Assembly (NCBI GenBank): GCA_019750135.1
Contig: JAIEOV010000071.1
Span: 1-43,326 of the forward strand
Reading direction: 5' to 3'
Source: Reyranella sp.
GTDB lineage: Bacteria; Pseudomonadota; Alphaproteobacteria; Reyranellales; Reyranellaceae
Length of the DNA stretch: 43,326 nucleotides
Part shown: positions 8,636 to 16,126 of the stretch, in pieces
Layout of the letters: every line of letters starts with the position of its first letter
How positions within the stretch are numbered: the first letter of the stretch is position 1
Position numbers and translations under genes: made by a program
Notes under the pieces: generated by a model
The model's database searches: none
Told to the model about the DNA's origin: nothing
Seen by the model: only the letters and a program-made list of their open reading frames with translations

Positions 8636-9546
8636 CAGCGAGCGGTACCCAGTTTGCGCCATTGCATATAGACCACGCCGCTCAGCGCCACGAGGCCGCC
8701 CACGATCTGGTAGGCATTGGGCATGAAGCCATAGGCCATTGACCACAATACGGCAAAAAACGGCACCAGATTGACCCACAACGAGGCCACGGCCACGCCC
8801 AGCCGGCTGGCGCCGATGTTCCAGAAGTAGCCGCCGAGGCCACTGGCGAGCAAGGCGATGGTCAGGAGTTGGGTCCATACCCAGCCATCCGTCACCGCCA
8901 ACGGCGAGCGTGACCAACCGAGGGCGATCAACGCCACGCCCAGCAGCAACGTCCAGCCGAAGGCCGACAGCGACGCCACATAGGCGCGGTGGAGCTGGCT
9001 GGCTCGATCGAACCAGGCCTGCGCCTTGATGCTGTAGAGCGTCCAGATCGAGTTCGAGAGCAGGACCACGATCTCGCCGCCGCCGAAGGTCACGTGCGCG
9101 CTGCCGACGAGAGTGGAGGAGACCAGGATGGCGCCACCCAGCAAGGTCAGCGTCAGCGCCACCGGAAACCCGGGATCGAAGCGGAGCCCTGTCACCAGCC
9201 GCACCGTCACCGCCGACACCAGCGGCCCCGCCACCGCCACCGTGGCCGCGGTGATCGGGTTGCTGAACTGCAGGCCGAGCGTATAGACGGCGAAGAAGCC
9301 GCCCATCATCAGTCCCAGCAGCGCGAAGCGGCGGAAACCCAGGTCGACGCGCAGGGCCTTTGCCCCCTCGACCAACAGCAGCAGTACGCCGAGCGCCAGG
9401 CCCGCCACCGCCGTGCGGATGGCCGACATCGGGATCAGGTCGAAATGCGCCAGCATCACCTTGCTGACCGGCACGTTGGCGCCCCAGCTGGCGCCGACGA
9501 AGATCATCGCCGGAAAGGCGATCAGCGTGTGACCGCGATCGTGCAT
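8635..9546 (-). CDS. EamA/DMT-family membrane transporter
   Basis: 303 residues with about ten hydrophobic segments in two EamA repeats. The first starts near IAFPAMIFVGASWGANVPV and the second near GGGEIVVLLSNSIWTLYS. The C-terminal segment VNLVPFFAVLWSMAYG is typical of drug/metabolite transporters. The first plausible Met is MHDRGHT (ATG 9546), which overlaps the folB stop as TGATG; a Met 12 residues upstream lies inside folB. The substrate is unknown. Its position between FolB and the aminosugar genes could mean export of a small metabolite, but operon position is the only hint. Confidence 0.85.
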   Translation of the reverse strand: MHDRGHTLIAFPAMIFVGASWGANVPVSKVMLAHFDLIPMSAIRTAVAGLALGVLLLLVEGAKALRVDLGFRRFALLGLMMGGFFAVYTLGLQFSNPITAATVAVAGPLVSAVTVRLVTGLRFDPGFPVALTLTLLGGAILVSSTLVGSAHVTFGGGEIVVLLSNSIWTLYSIKAQAWFDRASQLHRAYVASLSAFGWTLLLGVALIALGWSRSPLAVTDGWVWTQLLTIALLASGLGGYFWNIGASRLGVAVASLWVNLVPFFAVLWSMAYGFMPNAYQIVGGLVALSGVVYMQWRKLGTAR

Positions 9547-9911
9547 CAGCGGCGGCGCACGGACTCGTAGCCGACGCGGCAATCCTTGTAGACGTCGGGC
9601 TTCTCGGTCGAGACGCGCGCCTCGACCACGCCCGGCTGGGCGAGGCAGAGGTCGAGGATGGCGTCGACCAGCGTTTCCTGCAGGTTGAAGTGACGACTCT
9701 TGGCCAGCGCCGTGATGCCGTCATGGACGGTATCGTAGTTCAGCACGTTGGCGATGCGATCGTTGTGCGCCTTGTCGGCCGGCGCCAGCAGCAGGTCGAC
9801 ATTGACGACCACCGTCTGCGGCCCCTCCTTCTCGAAATCGTGGATGCCGATCGAGACCTGCAGCCGGAAGTCGCGGATGAAGATGCGGCGTTCCATTTTC
9901 GGGGGGGCCAT
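9546..9911 (-). CDS. folB: Dihydroneopterin aldolase (FolB)
   Basis: 121 residues, the normal FolB length. The enzyme cleaves 7,8-dihydroneopterin to 6-hydroxymethyl-dihydropterin in folate synthesis and often epimerises to monapterin. Seen: LQVSIGIHDFEKEGPQ carrying the pterin-anchoring acid near Glu27, VLNYDTVHDGI, FNLQETLVDAIL, and the catalytic Lys104 in STEKPDVY. ATG 9911 begins 1 bp after the stop of the upstream reductase gene. A second Met (residue 6) is a possible start. The adjacent pteridine-reductase-like SDR supports a pterin role. Confidence 0.88.
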   Translation of the reverse strand: MAPPKMERRIFIRDFRLQVSIGIHDFEKEGPQTVVVNVDLLLAPADKAHNDRIANVLNYDTVHDGITALAKSRHFNLQETLVDAILDLCLAQPGVVEARVSTEKPDVYKDCRVGYESVRRR

Positions 9912-9912
9912 G

Positions 9913-10674
9913 TCACGCCTTTCCCTTGCGATCGAAGGCGACGTCGCGCGGCCGCCCGGTCAGATGTTCGCCGCTGTCGACGATCAGCGTGTCGCCGGTG
10001 AAGGTCGGCGTCTGCAGGATGAAGCGCAAGGCCCGCACCAGGTCCTCCACGGTGACGCCGACGCGCAGCGGATTGTCGGCATGCTGCTCGGCGAAGCGCG
10101 CATCGGTCTGGCTGCCGCTGCGCAGGGTCAGCCCGGGGGCGATGCCGGCCACCCTGAGCCGCGGCGCGAAGGCCTGGGCCAGAAGCGTGGTCAGGCCCTG
10201 CAAGCCGACCTTCGACAGCGTGTAGGTCAGGAAATCCGGATTGAGATTATAGAGCTTCTGGTCGAGCAGGTTCACGATCACCCCGGTCTGGCCGTCCGGC
10301 AGCTGCCGCGCCAGCGCCTGCGACAGCAGCATCGGCGCCCTGAGGTTGATGGCCATGTGGCGGTCGAAGTCGTCGGCCTTGGCGGTCGGCGCGCGGTCGA
10401 GCTTGAACAGAGAGGCGCTGTTGACCAGGCAGGTCAGTTGCACGCCCCGCGCACGGCACTTGTCGACCAGTCCCTCGGCCTGGCGCGCCGAGGAAAGGTC
10501 GGCGCGCACCGCCTTGGCCTTGCCGCCCGCGGCGACGATGTCAGCGACCGTCTGGCGGGCCTCGGCGGCCGAATGGTTGTGGTGCACGAACACGAAATAG
10601 CCGTCGGCCGCCAGCGCCAGCGCCAAGGCGCGGCCAACCCGCACGGCCGCTCCCGTGACCAATGCGCCGTTCAT
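9913..10674 (-). CDS. SDR oxidoreductase of the pteridine reductase / FolM type
   Basis: 253 residues. The cofactor motif is TGAAVRVG (7-14), with the Arg typical of NADPH-using pteridine reductases. The active site reads NLLDQKLYN then YTLSK: Asp138 replaces the usual SDR serine, with Tyr151 and Lys155 following. An Asp at that position is the hallmark of PTR1/FolM enzymes. They reduce dihydrofolate or dihydromonapterin. It heads a minus-strand chain with FolB, so a dihydropterin substrate is likely. The start ATG 10674 lies 63 bp from the divergent flavoprotein gene. Assignment as FolM proper is inference. Confidence 0.75.
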   Translation of the reverse strand: MNGALVTGAAVRVGRALALALAADGYFVFVHHNHSAAEARQTVADIVAAGGKAKAVRADLSSARQAEGLVDKCRARGVQLTCLVNSASLFKLDRAPTAKADDFDRHMAINLRAPMLLSQALARQLPDGQTGVIVNLLDQKLYNLNPDFLTYTLSKVGLQGLTTLLAQAFAPRLRVAGIAPGLTLRSGSQTDARFAEQHADNPLRVGVTVEDLVRALRFILQTPTFTGDTLIVDSGEHLTGRPRDVAFDRKGKA

Positions 10675-10737
10675 ACGGAGCGCGTCCCATGAGATTTTCT
10701 TGCCGGCCCAACCACGCCAATCTACTAGCATGCGGCC

Positions 10738-11856
10738 ATGACTTCGTCCCCGTATGAAACCGTCGACTGTGTTGTGATCGGTGCAGGTGTCGTGGGCCTG
10801 GCCGTCGCCCGCGCCCTTGCCCTTGCCGGCCGTGAGGTCATCGTCGTCGAGGCCGCCGAAGGCATCGGCACCGAGACCAGCTCGCGGAATTCCGAAGTCA
10901 TCCACGCCGGCATCTACTATCCCAAGGGCAGCCTGATGGCGCGCACCTGCGTCGCCGGCCGCCGCCTGCTCTATGCCTATTGCACGGAGCACGGCGTGCC
11001 GCACCAGAATTGCGGCAAGTTGATCGTCGCCACCAACCAGGCCGAAAGCGAGAAGCTCGCCGAGATCAAGGGTCGCGCCGAGGCCAACGGCGTCGAGGGC
11101 ATGCGCCTACTGGGCGCCGCCGAAGCGATCGCCCTGGAGCCCAACCTGCAGTGCACCGCGGCATTGCTGTCGCCTAGCACCGGCATCATCGACAGCCATT
11201 CCTACATGCTGGCGCTGCAAGGCGATGCCGAGGCCTGCGGCGCCATGTACGCCTTCCACAGTCCCGTCGAGGCCGCGCGCGTCGCCAATGCCGGCATCGA
11301 CCTCGAAGTCGGCGGCGCCGAGCCCATGAAGCTGCGCTGCCGGTTGGTCATAAACTCGGCCGGCCTGCATGCGCCGACGCTCGCAAAAAAGATCATCGGC
11401 CTGCCATCCGACCGCGTGCCCCAGGCGTACTATGCCAAAGGAAACTACTTCACCTTGACCGGACGCTCGCCCTTCTCGCGCCTGATCTACCCCGTCCCCG
11501 TGCCAGGCGGGCTTGGCGTGCACATCACAGTCGACATGGGCGGCCAGGCAAAGTTCGGCCCCGACGTCGAATGGATCGACGGCATCGACTACACCGTCGA
11601 CCCGCATCGCGCCGACAAGTTCTATGCCGCCGTGCGCCGCTACTGGCCCGCGCTCAAGGACGGTGCGCTCCAGCCGGGCTATGCCGGCATCCGCCCCAAG
11701 ACCGTGCCGCAGGGCGCACCGGCCCAGGACTTCGTCGTGCAGGGACCGGCCGATCATGGCGTGCCGGGCCTCATAAACCTGTTCGGCATCGAATCGCCCG
11801 GGCTCACGGCCTCGCTGGCGCTGGCCGACCAGGTGCGTGACATCGCCTGTACATGA
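10738..11856 (+). CDS. FAD-dependent oxidoreductase, L-2-hydroxyglutarate oxidase/dehydrogenase (LhgO)-like
   Basis: 372 residues, DAO fold. The Rossmann FAD motif VVIGAGVVGLAVARALALAG lies near residues 12-31, followed by the acidic VVEA. The block SSRNSEVIHAGIYYPKGSLMA is strongly conserved in LhgO-type proteins. The C-terminal GYAGIRPKT and GIESPGLTASLALADQV complete the FAD site. It would oxidise an L-2-hydroxyacid at the membrane, passing electrons to quinone or oxygen. The stop overlaps the next gene's ATG by 4 bp, coupling it to a lipoprotein hydrolase, an unusual partner. Confidence 0.85.
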   Translation: MTSSPYETVDCVVIGAGVVGLAVARALALAGREVIVVEAAEGIGTETSSRNSEVIHAGIYYPKGSLMARTCVAGRRLLYAYCTEHGVPHQNCGKLIVATNQAESEKLAEIKGRAEANGVEGMRLLGAAEAIALEPNLQCTAALLSPSTGIIDSHSYMLALQGDAEACGAMYAFHSPVEAARVANAGIDLEVGGAEPMKLRCRLVINSAGLHAPTLAKKIIGLPSDRVPQAYYAKGNYFTLTGRSPFSRLIYPVPVPGGLGVHITVDMGGQAKFGPDVEWIDGIDYTVDPHRADKFYAAVRRYWPALKDGALQPGYAGIRPKTVPQGAPAQDFVVQGPADHGVPGLINLFGIESPGLTASLALADQVRDIACT

Positions 11857-12683
11857 CCGTGGCCCGGCGAGGTCTTTTGGCCAGCCTCGTGGGTCTGCTC
11901 GGCGGCTGCTCCCCGGCCACGCTTCTCAACGCCACAGTCTCGCGCCAGGGTTTTACGCGCGACGCCGACATCGCCTACGGACCCGATCCGCGCCAGATGC
12001 TCGATCTCTATCGGCCCGACAAGCCGCGCGCCGACGGCAAGACGGTCGTCTTCTTCTATGGAGGCTCCTGGGACTCCGGCAGCAAGAACGATTATCTGTT
12101 CGTGGCACAAGCGCTTGCCTCGAACGGCTACACCGTCGTCATCCCCGACTATCGCCTTTATCCCTCGGTACGCTTCCCGACGTTCGTCGACGACGGCGCA
12201 CGCGCCGTGCGCTGGACAACCGATCGTGTCGGCACGGACAAAGTCTACGTCATGGGGCACTCGGCCGGCGCCCATATCGCGCTGATGCTCGCAGCCAACA
12301 CGCCCTATCTCGGCGCCGCCGGCGTCGATCGCACGAAACTCGGCGGCGCGATCGGCCTCTCCGGTCCGTACGACTTCCTGCCGCTCACGTCGGCGAAGCT
12401 GATCGAGATCTTCGGCGGCGCGAACAGACCCGAGATCGAGGCCATCACCTTCGCCAAGGCGCCGTTGCCGCCGGCCCTGCTGATCCACGGCACGGCCGAC
12501 ACGACCGTCTACCCACGCAACAGCAAGAATCTCGCCGCCGCCTGGCGTGCCGCAGGAGCGCCCGTCGAGCTGAAGCTCTATCCGGATGTCGGCCATGTCG
12601 ACGTCGTCGCCGCCATGGCGGGTCTGCTGAGCGGCCGGGCGCCGACGCGCACCGATGTGCTGGCGTGGCTCGACGCGCGCTGA
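11853..12683 (+). CDS. Alpha/beta hydrolase, predicted lipoprotein (copy 1)
   Basis: 276 residues. The N-terminus has Arg-rich residues, a hydrophobic run and the lipobox LLGGC with Cys19, so the enzyme is probably anchored to an envelope membrane. The hydrolase core has FFYGGSW as oxyanion region, nucleophile Ser137 in GHSAG, Asp216 in HGTADTT, and His248 in DVGHVD. It belongs to the carboxylesterase/BD-FAE-like group acting on ester bonds; the substrate is unknown. It is translationally coupled to the preceding flavoprotein (ATGA overlap) and followed by a paralogue at 12756. Confidence 0.87.
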   Translation: MTVARRGLLASLVGLLGGCSPATLLNATVSRQGFTRDADIAYGPDPRQMLDLYRPDKPRADGKTVVFFYGGSWDSGSKNDYLFVAQALASNGYTVVIPDYRLYPSVRFPTFVDDGARAVRWTTDRVGTDKVYVMGHSAGAHIALMLAANTPYLGAAGVDRTKLGGAIGLSGPYDFLPLTSAKLIEIFGGANRPEIEAITFAKAPLPPALLIHGTADTTVYPRNSKNLAAAWRAAGAPVELKLYPDVGHVDVVAAMAGLLSGRAPTRTDVLAWLDAR

Positions 12684-12755
12684 GCCGACGCCTCCACAAA
12701 ATCGCCTGAATGCCGACGGACTGTCGCGCCATCGCATGACCGCAGCAGGCACGAC

Positions 12756-13589
12756 ATGATCGGGCGTCGTGGCGCCATCATCGGCAGTCTGGCGACGCTC
12801 ACGGGCGGGTGTTCGCCGGCCGCCGCCCTGCTCAACGCTACCGTGCCGCGCACCGGATATGTGCTCGAGGCCGACCAGTCCTACGGCCGTCTGCCGAGGC
12901 AACGGCTCGATTACTATGCGCCGGCAGCGCCGCAGCCCGGCGGCAAGGCCGTCGTGTTCTTCTATGGCGGCGCCTGGCACCAGGGCGACAAGGCGGACTA
13001 TCTGTTCCTCGGGCAGGCGCTGGCGTCGCGCGGCATCGGCGTCGTGGTGGCTGATTACCGCCTCTACCCCGACGTTCGTTATCCGGCCTTCATCCAGGAC
13101 GGGGCGCTCGCCGTCGGCTGGTCGGCCCGGCGCTTCGGCAGCGAAAGGCTCTTCCTGATGGGTCACTCGGCCGGCGCATACATCGCCAGCATGCTGGCGA
13201 CCAACACGGCGTACCTGCGGGCCGCCGGCGTCGACCGCCTGAAACTCGGCGGGCTGATCGGCATCGCGGGACCTTACGACTTCCAGACGCTCAACTATCG
13301 CTGGCTGCGCGACATCTTCGGCGACACTGGCGACGCCGCGATCCAGCCGGTCAACCACGCCACGGCGCCGCTGCCGCCGGCGCTGTTGCTGCACGGCACC
13401 GCCGATCGGCTGGTGGCGCCGCGCAACAGCCAGCGGCTTGCTGCGGCCTGGCAGGCCGCTCGCAGCCCGGTGACGCTGAAGCTCTACGAGGAGGTCGATC
13501 ACCTCACCATTGTCGGCGCCTTTGCCGACATGCTGCAGGGACGCGCACCGACTCGCGCAGACGTGCTGGATTGGCTCGAGGCACGCTGA
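12756..13589 (+). CDS. Alpha/beta hydrolase, predicted lipoprotein (copy 2)
   Basis: 277 residues and clearly paralogous to the preceding gene along its whole length, including CSPA after the lipobox Cys19, LLNATV, VVFFYGG, DYRLYP, the Ser138 GHSAG, LGG.IG..GPYDF, HGTAD and the final RAPTR.DVL.WL.AR. Asp and His of the triad are present in HGTADRLV and EEVDHLT. Predicted envelope-anchored esterase, substrate unknown. A 72-bp gap separates the copies. The tandem pair looks like an old duplication, since many positions have diverged while all catalytic residues are kept. Confidence 0.87.
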   Translation: MIGRRGAIIGSLATLTGGCSPAAALLNATVPRTGYVLEADQSYGRLPRQRLDYYAPAAPQPGGKAVVFFYGGAWHQGDKADYLFLGQALASRGIGVVVADYRLYPDVRYPAFIQDGALAVGWSARRFGSERLFLMGHSAGAYIASMLATNTAYLRAAGVDRLKLGGLIGIAGPYDFQTLNYRWLRDIFGDTGDAAIQPVNHATAPLPPALLLHGTADRLVAPRNSQRLAAAWQAARSPVTLKLYEEVDHLTIVGAFADMLQGRAPTRADVLDWLEAR

Positions 13590-13673
13590 CCATACCTTCG
13601 TCTACCTGACACGTTGCCGTGCGATGCCTAGTGTCCGGGCTAGTTTCCGGCATCCAACCAACGAGGGATCGTC

Positions 13674-14105
13674 ATGAAGATCAATCGCAGCGCATCGGCC
13701 GCCTGGGCCGGCGGCCTCAAGGACGGCAAGGGCTCGATCACGACCGAGAGCGGCGCGCTCAGCGCCTATCCCTACGGCTTCGCCTCGCGCTTCGAGGGCA
13801 AGAAGGGCACCAACCCCGAGGAACTGCTGGGCGCCGCCCATGCCGGCTGCTTCACCATGGCGCTGTCGCTGATCCTGGGCGAAGCCAAGTTCACCTCCGA
13901 GCAGATGGACACCTCGGCCAAGGTCACGCTCGAGCAGATCGACAGCGGCTTCGCCATCACCGCCGTTCATCTCACCCTCAAGGCGAAGATCCCGGGCATC
14001 GATCAGGCGACGTTCGAGGAGCTGACGGCCAAGGCAAAAGCGGGCTGCCCGGTGTCCAAGGTGCTCAAGGCCAACATCACGCTGGACGCTTCGCTGGTCT
14101 CATAG
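13674..14105 (+). CDS. osmC: OsmC-family peroxiredoxin
   Basis: 143 residues, the full OsmC length. It has both redox cysteines: Cys59 in GAAHAGCFTMAL and Cys125 in AKAGCPVSK. It also has the NPEELLGA motif that supplies the catalytic Glu. OsmC reduces organic hydroperoxides in the cytoplasm. The start ATG 13674 follows ACGAGGGATCGTC, a modest ribosome site. It is a single gene, not part of the hydrolase unit by spacing (84 bp). Downstream is a structured intergenic stretch that may end its transcript. Confidence 0.92.
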   Translation: MKINRSASAAWAGGLKDGKGSITTESGALSAYPYGFASRFEGKKGTNPEELLGAAHAGCFTMALSLILGEAKFTSEQMDTSAKVTLEQIDSGFAITAVHLTLKAKIPGIDQATFEELTAKAKAGCPVSKVLKANITLDASLVS

Positions 14106-14287
14106 TCCGCTTCGCGGAAGGCCGTTCCGGGACTGGCCTCCCTTCGCTCCCGCGGAGCTTCGGCAGGCTCATATAAGGGTAAGCTTAGGTCACCCGTAGC
14201 TGCGAAGCAGCGAAGGGTGGCTGGTACGCGCCGGCGAGGTTCGCTAATGCTGGCCGCAACAGGAATCCCGTGGGGAGAGACGGCCAG
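14106..14287. other. Structured intergenic region with several hairpins
   Basis: 182 bp with no gene. A perfect 5-bp stem with loop TTC (TCCGC/GCGGA) lies at 14106-14118 directly after the osmC stop. A longer imperfect hairpin lies at 14191-14219 (arms CACCCGTAGCTGC and GCAGCGAAGGGTG, 11 of 13 pairing). None is followed by a T tract, so a classical intrinsic terminator is not shown. The end carries GTGGGGAGAG, the ribosome site of the next gene. Confidence 0.45.
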
Positions 14288-15262
14288 ATGATCAAGACGC
14301 GCTTCACCGAGATGTTCGGCATCAAGCACCCGGTCGTGCAGGGCGGCATGCAGTGGGTCGGCCGCGCCGAGCTCGCCTCGGCGGTGTCCAATGCCGGCGC
14401 TCTCGGCATCCTGACCGGCCTTACCCAGCCGACGCCGGACGATCTGCGCAAGGAGATCAAGCGCTGCCGCGACATGACCGACCAGCCGTTCGGCGTGAAC
14501 CTCACGATCCTGCCGACCCTGGTGCCGCGGCCCTACGGCGAATACATCGACGCCATCGTCGAATCGGGCGTCAAGATCGTCGAGACCGCGGGCAACAACC
14601 CCAAGCCGTTCCTGCCCAAGCTCAAGGACGCCGGCATCAAGGTGATCCACAAATGCACCTCGGTGCGCCACGGCATCTCCGCCGAGAAGGCCGGCGTCGA
14701 CGCGATCTCGATGGACGGCTTCGAATGCGCCGGCCATCCCGGCGAGGACGACGTGCCGAACCTGGTGCTGCTGCCGGTCGCGGCCAATGTCATAAAAATC
14801 CCGATGCTGGCGTCGGGCGGCTTCGGCGATGCGCGCGGGCTCGTGGCGGCGCTGGCGCTGGGCTGCGAGGGCATCAACATGGGCACGCGCTTCATGGCCA
14901 CGAAAGAAGCGCCGATCCACGACAACGTGAAGCAGGCCCTGGTCTCGAGCGACGAGCGCTCGACCTCGCTGATCTTCCGCACCATGCGCAACACCAGCCG
15001 CGTCTACGGCAACTCGGTGGCCAAGAAGGCGATCGAGATGGAGCACGAGGGCAAGACCATCCAGGAGATCGGCCCGATCGTCGCCGGCACGCGCGGCAAG
15101 GTGGTCTACGAGACCGGCGACCTGGAGCACGGCATCTGGTCGGCCGGGACGGTGATGGGCCTGATCAAGGACATCCCGACCTGCAAGGAGTTGGTCGAGC
15201 GCATCGTCGGCGAGGCCGAGGAGATGATCCGCGGCCGGCTGGCGCGGGCGGTCGCCGCCTGA
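14288..15262 (+). CDS. Nitronate monooxygenase-family flavoenzyme
   Basis: 324 residues, an FMN TIM-barrel of the NMO / FabK-like / 2-nitropropane dioxygenase superfamily. Seen: HPVVQGGMQWVG near the N-terminus, ECAGHPGEDDVPN with the conserved His region, and FMN-phosphate sites ASGGFGDARG and GINMGTRFMAT. The real substrate could be a nitronate or an enoyl thioester, because the family is broadly misassigned. Start ATG 14288 sits after a GGGGAGAG ribosome site. A GTG 18 bp upstream is in frame but is within that site. The gene stands alone on its strand, facing the next pair. Confidence 0.82.
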   Translation: MIKTRFTEMFGIKHPVVQGGMQWVGRAELASAVSNAGALGILTGLTQPTPDDLRKEIKRCRDMTDQPFGVNLTILPTLVPRPYGEYIDAIVESGVKIVETAGNNPKPFLPKLKDAGIKVIHKCTSVRHGISAEKAGVDAISMDGFECAGHPGEDDVPNLVLLPVAANVIKIPMLASGGFGDARGLVAALALGCEGINMGTRFMATKEAPIHDNVKQALVSSDERSTSLIFRTMRNTSRVYGNSVAKKAIEMEHEGKTIQEIGPIVAGTRGKVVYETGDLEHGIWSAGTVMGLIKDIPTCKELVERIVGEAEEMIRGRLARAVAA

Positions 15263-15281
15263 CTCAGGGCTGGCGTCGGCC

Positions 15282-15671
15282 TCAGGCCGCGGCGGCCCTG
15301 CGCCGCCACCAGCGGACGGCAAGGCCGATCAGCGGCGACGGCAGGCAGGCCGCCACCACGAGCGGCCCCGCGTCGGACAGCATGCAATTCCAGCCGGTGC
15401 GCTGGCCGACCAGGCAGTCGTACTGGTCGACCGAAAAGGCGATGGCCGACAGCATCAGCGGATTGACGAACGTCGCCACGAGCCAAAGCTTCCAGCCAGC
15501 GGCTTCGAGGCCCGGCCGCCACCAGCAGATCAGCGAGCCGATCGCGGCGTTGGCGGCCAGCACGCTGCTGAACACCATGACCACCTTCAGATCGAGCGTT
15601 GCGCCGCTTACCACGCCGACGATGAAGGCGCCGACCACGTGGCCGTAAACGAAAGGATGGATTCGCCGCAT
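15282..15671 (-). CDS. Small four-helix membrane protein (tandem copy A), function unknown
   Basis: 129 residues with about four hydrophobic segments. It starts MRRIHPFVYGHVVGAF and ends in a basic tail WWRRRA. It shares with the adjacent copy the HPFV start, a GATLD loop, a CWWRPGL motif, a NPLML segment and a Cys-x9-Cys loop (DCLVGQRTGWNC). The paired cysteines may form a disulfide in the extracytoplasmic loop (inference). Its ATG is 3 bp after the stop of copy B, so the two are co-transcribed. No named family is recognised. Confidence 0.75.
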   Translation of the reverse strand: MRRIHPFVYGHVVGAFIVGVVSGATLDLKVVMVFSSVLAANAAIGSLICWWRPGLEAAGWKLWLVATFVNPLMLSAIAFSVDQYDCLVGQRTGWNCMLSDAGPLVVAACLPSPLIGLAVRWWRRRAAAA

Positions 15672-15674
15672 GTG

Positions 15675-16070
15675 TCAAACGCCGCGTGGGGGACTGCGCC
15701 GCTTCCACCAGCGCCACAGCCAGCCGCCGAACGGCGGCGCGAGGCAGACGCCGACGACAATGATGGCGATGGCGGCTCCCAGGCAGTTCCAGCCTCGCTT
15801 GGTGCCCAGCACGCAGTCGATGTCGACCACCATGAATCCCAACGCCACCAACATCAGCGGGTTGGCGAGCATCGCCACAGGGATCAGTTGCCAGGCCGGC
15901 GCGTCGAGGCCGGGCTTCCACCAGCAGAAGGTCGAGCTGATCACCGCACCGGCCATCAGCGCGATGGCGCCCATGATGGATGCCTGCACATCGAGTGTGG
16001 CGCCGACGCTGGCTCCCACGATCAGTCCGGCGGCAATTTGGCCCCAGACGAAGGGATGGATGCGCTTCAC
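15675..16070 (-). CDS. Small four-helix membrane protein (tandem copy B), function unknown
   Basis: 131 residues, paralogue of the neighbouring 15282 gene. It starts MKRIHPFVWGQIAAG, has CWWKPGLDAPAWQL and NPLMLVALGF, the loop DCVLGTKRGWNC with the same Cys-x9-Cys spacing, and a basic tail WRWWKRRS. About four transmembrane segments are visible by hydrophobicity. It is the upstream member of the pair. A 42-bp perfect hairpin and then the GST gene lie upstream on the same strand. Function is unknown; conservation of the cysteine loop in both copies suggests it matters. Confidence 0.75.
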   Translation of the reverse strand: MKRIHPFVWGQIAAGLIVGASVGATLDVQASIMGAIALMAGAVISSTFCWWKPGLDAPAWQLIPVAMLANPLMLVALGFMVVDIDCVLGTKRGWNCLGAAIAIIVVGVCLAPPFGGWLWRWWKRRSPPRGV

Positions 16071-16082
16071 GAGTCCTTCTTA

Positions 16083-16124
16083 TCTTGCCGGACCGCGGGC
16101 CTCCAGGCCCGCGGTCCGGCAAGA
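16083..16124. repeat. Perfect 20-bp-stem palindrome with 2-base tip
   Basis: Left arm 16083-16102 pairs without mismatch to the right arm 16105-16124; the tip reads CT-CC-AG. It begins 2 bp after the GST stop (minus strand) and ends 12 bp before the copy B start codon. There is no T tract on either side, so it is either an atypical terminator or a REP-like palindrome. Two shorter palindromes with the same CT-NN-AG tip occur at 20377 and 22155. Confidence 0.85.
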
Positions 16125-16126
16125 AA

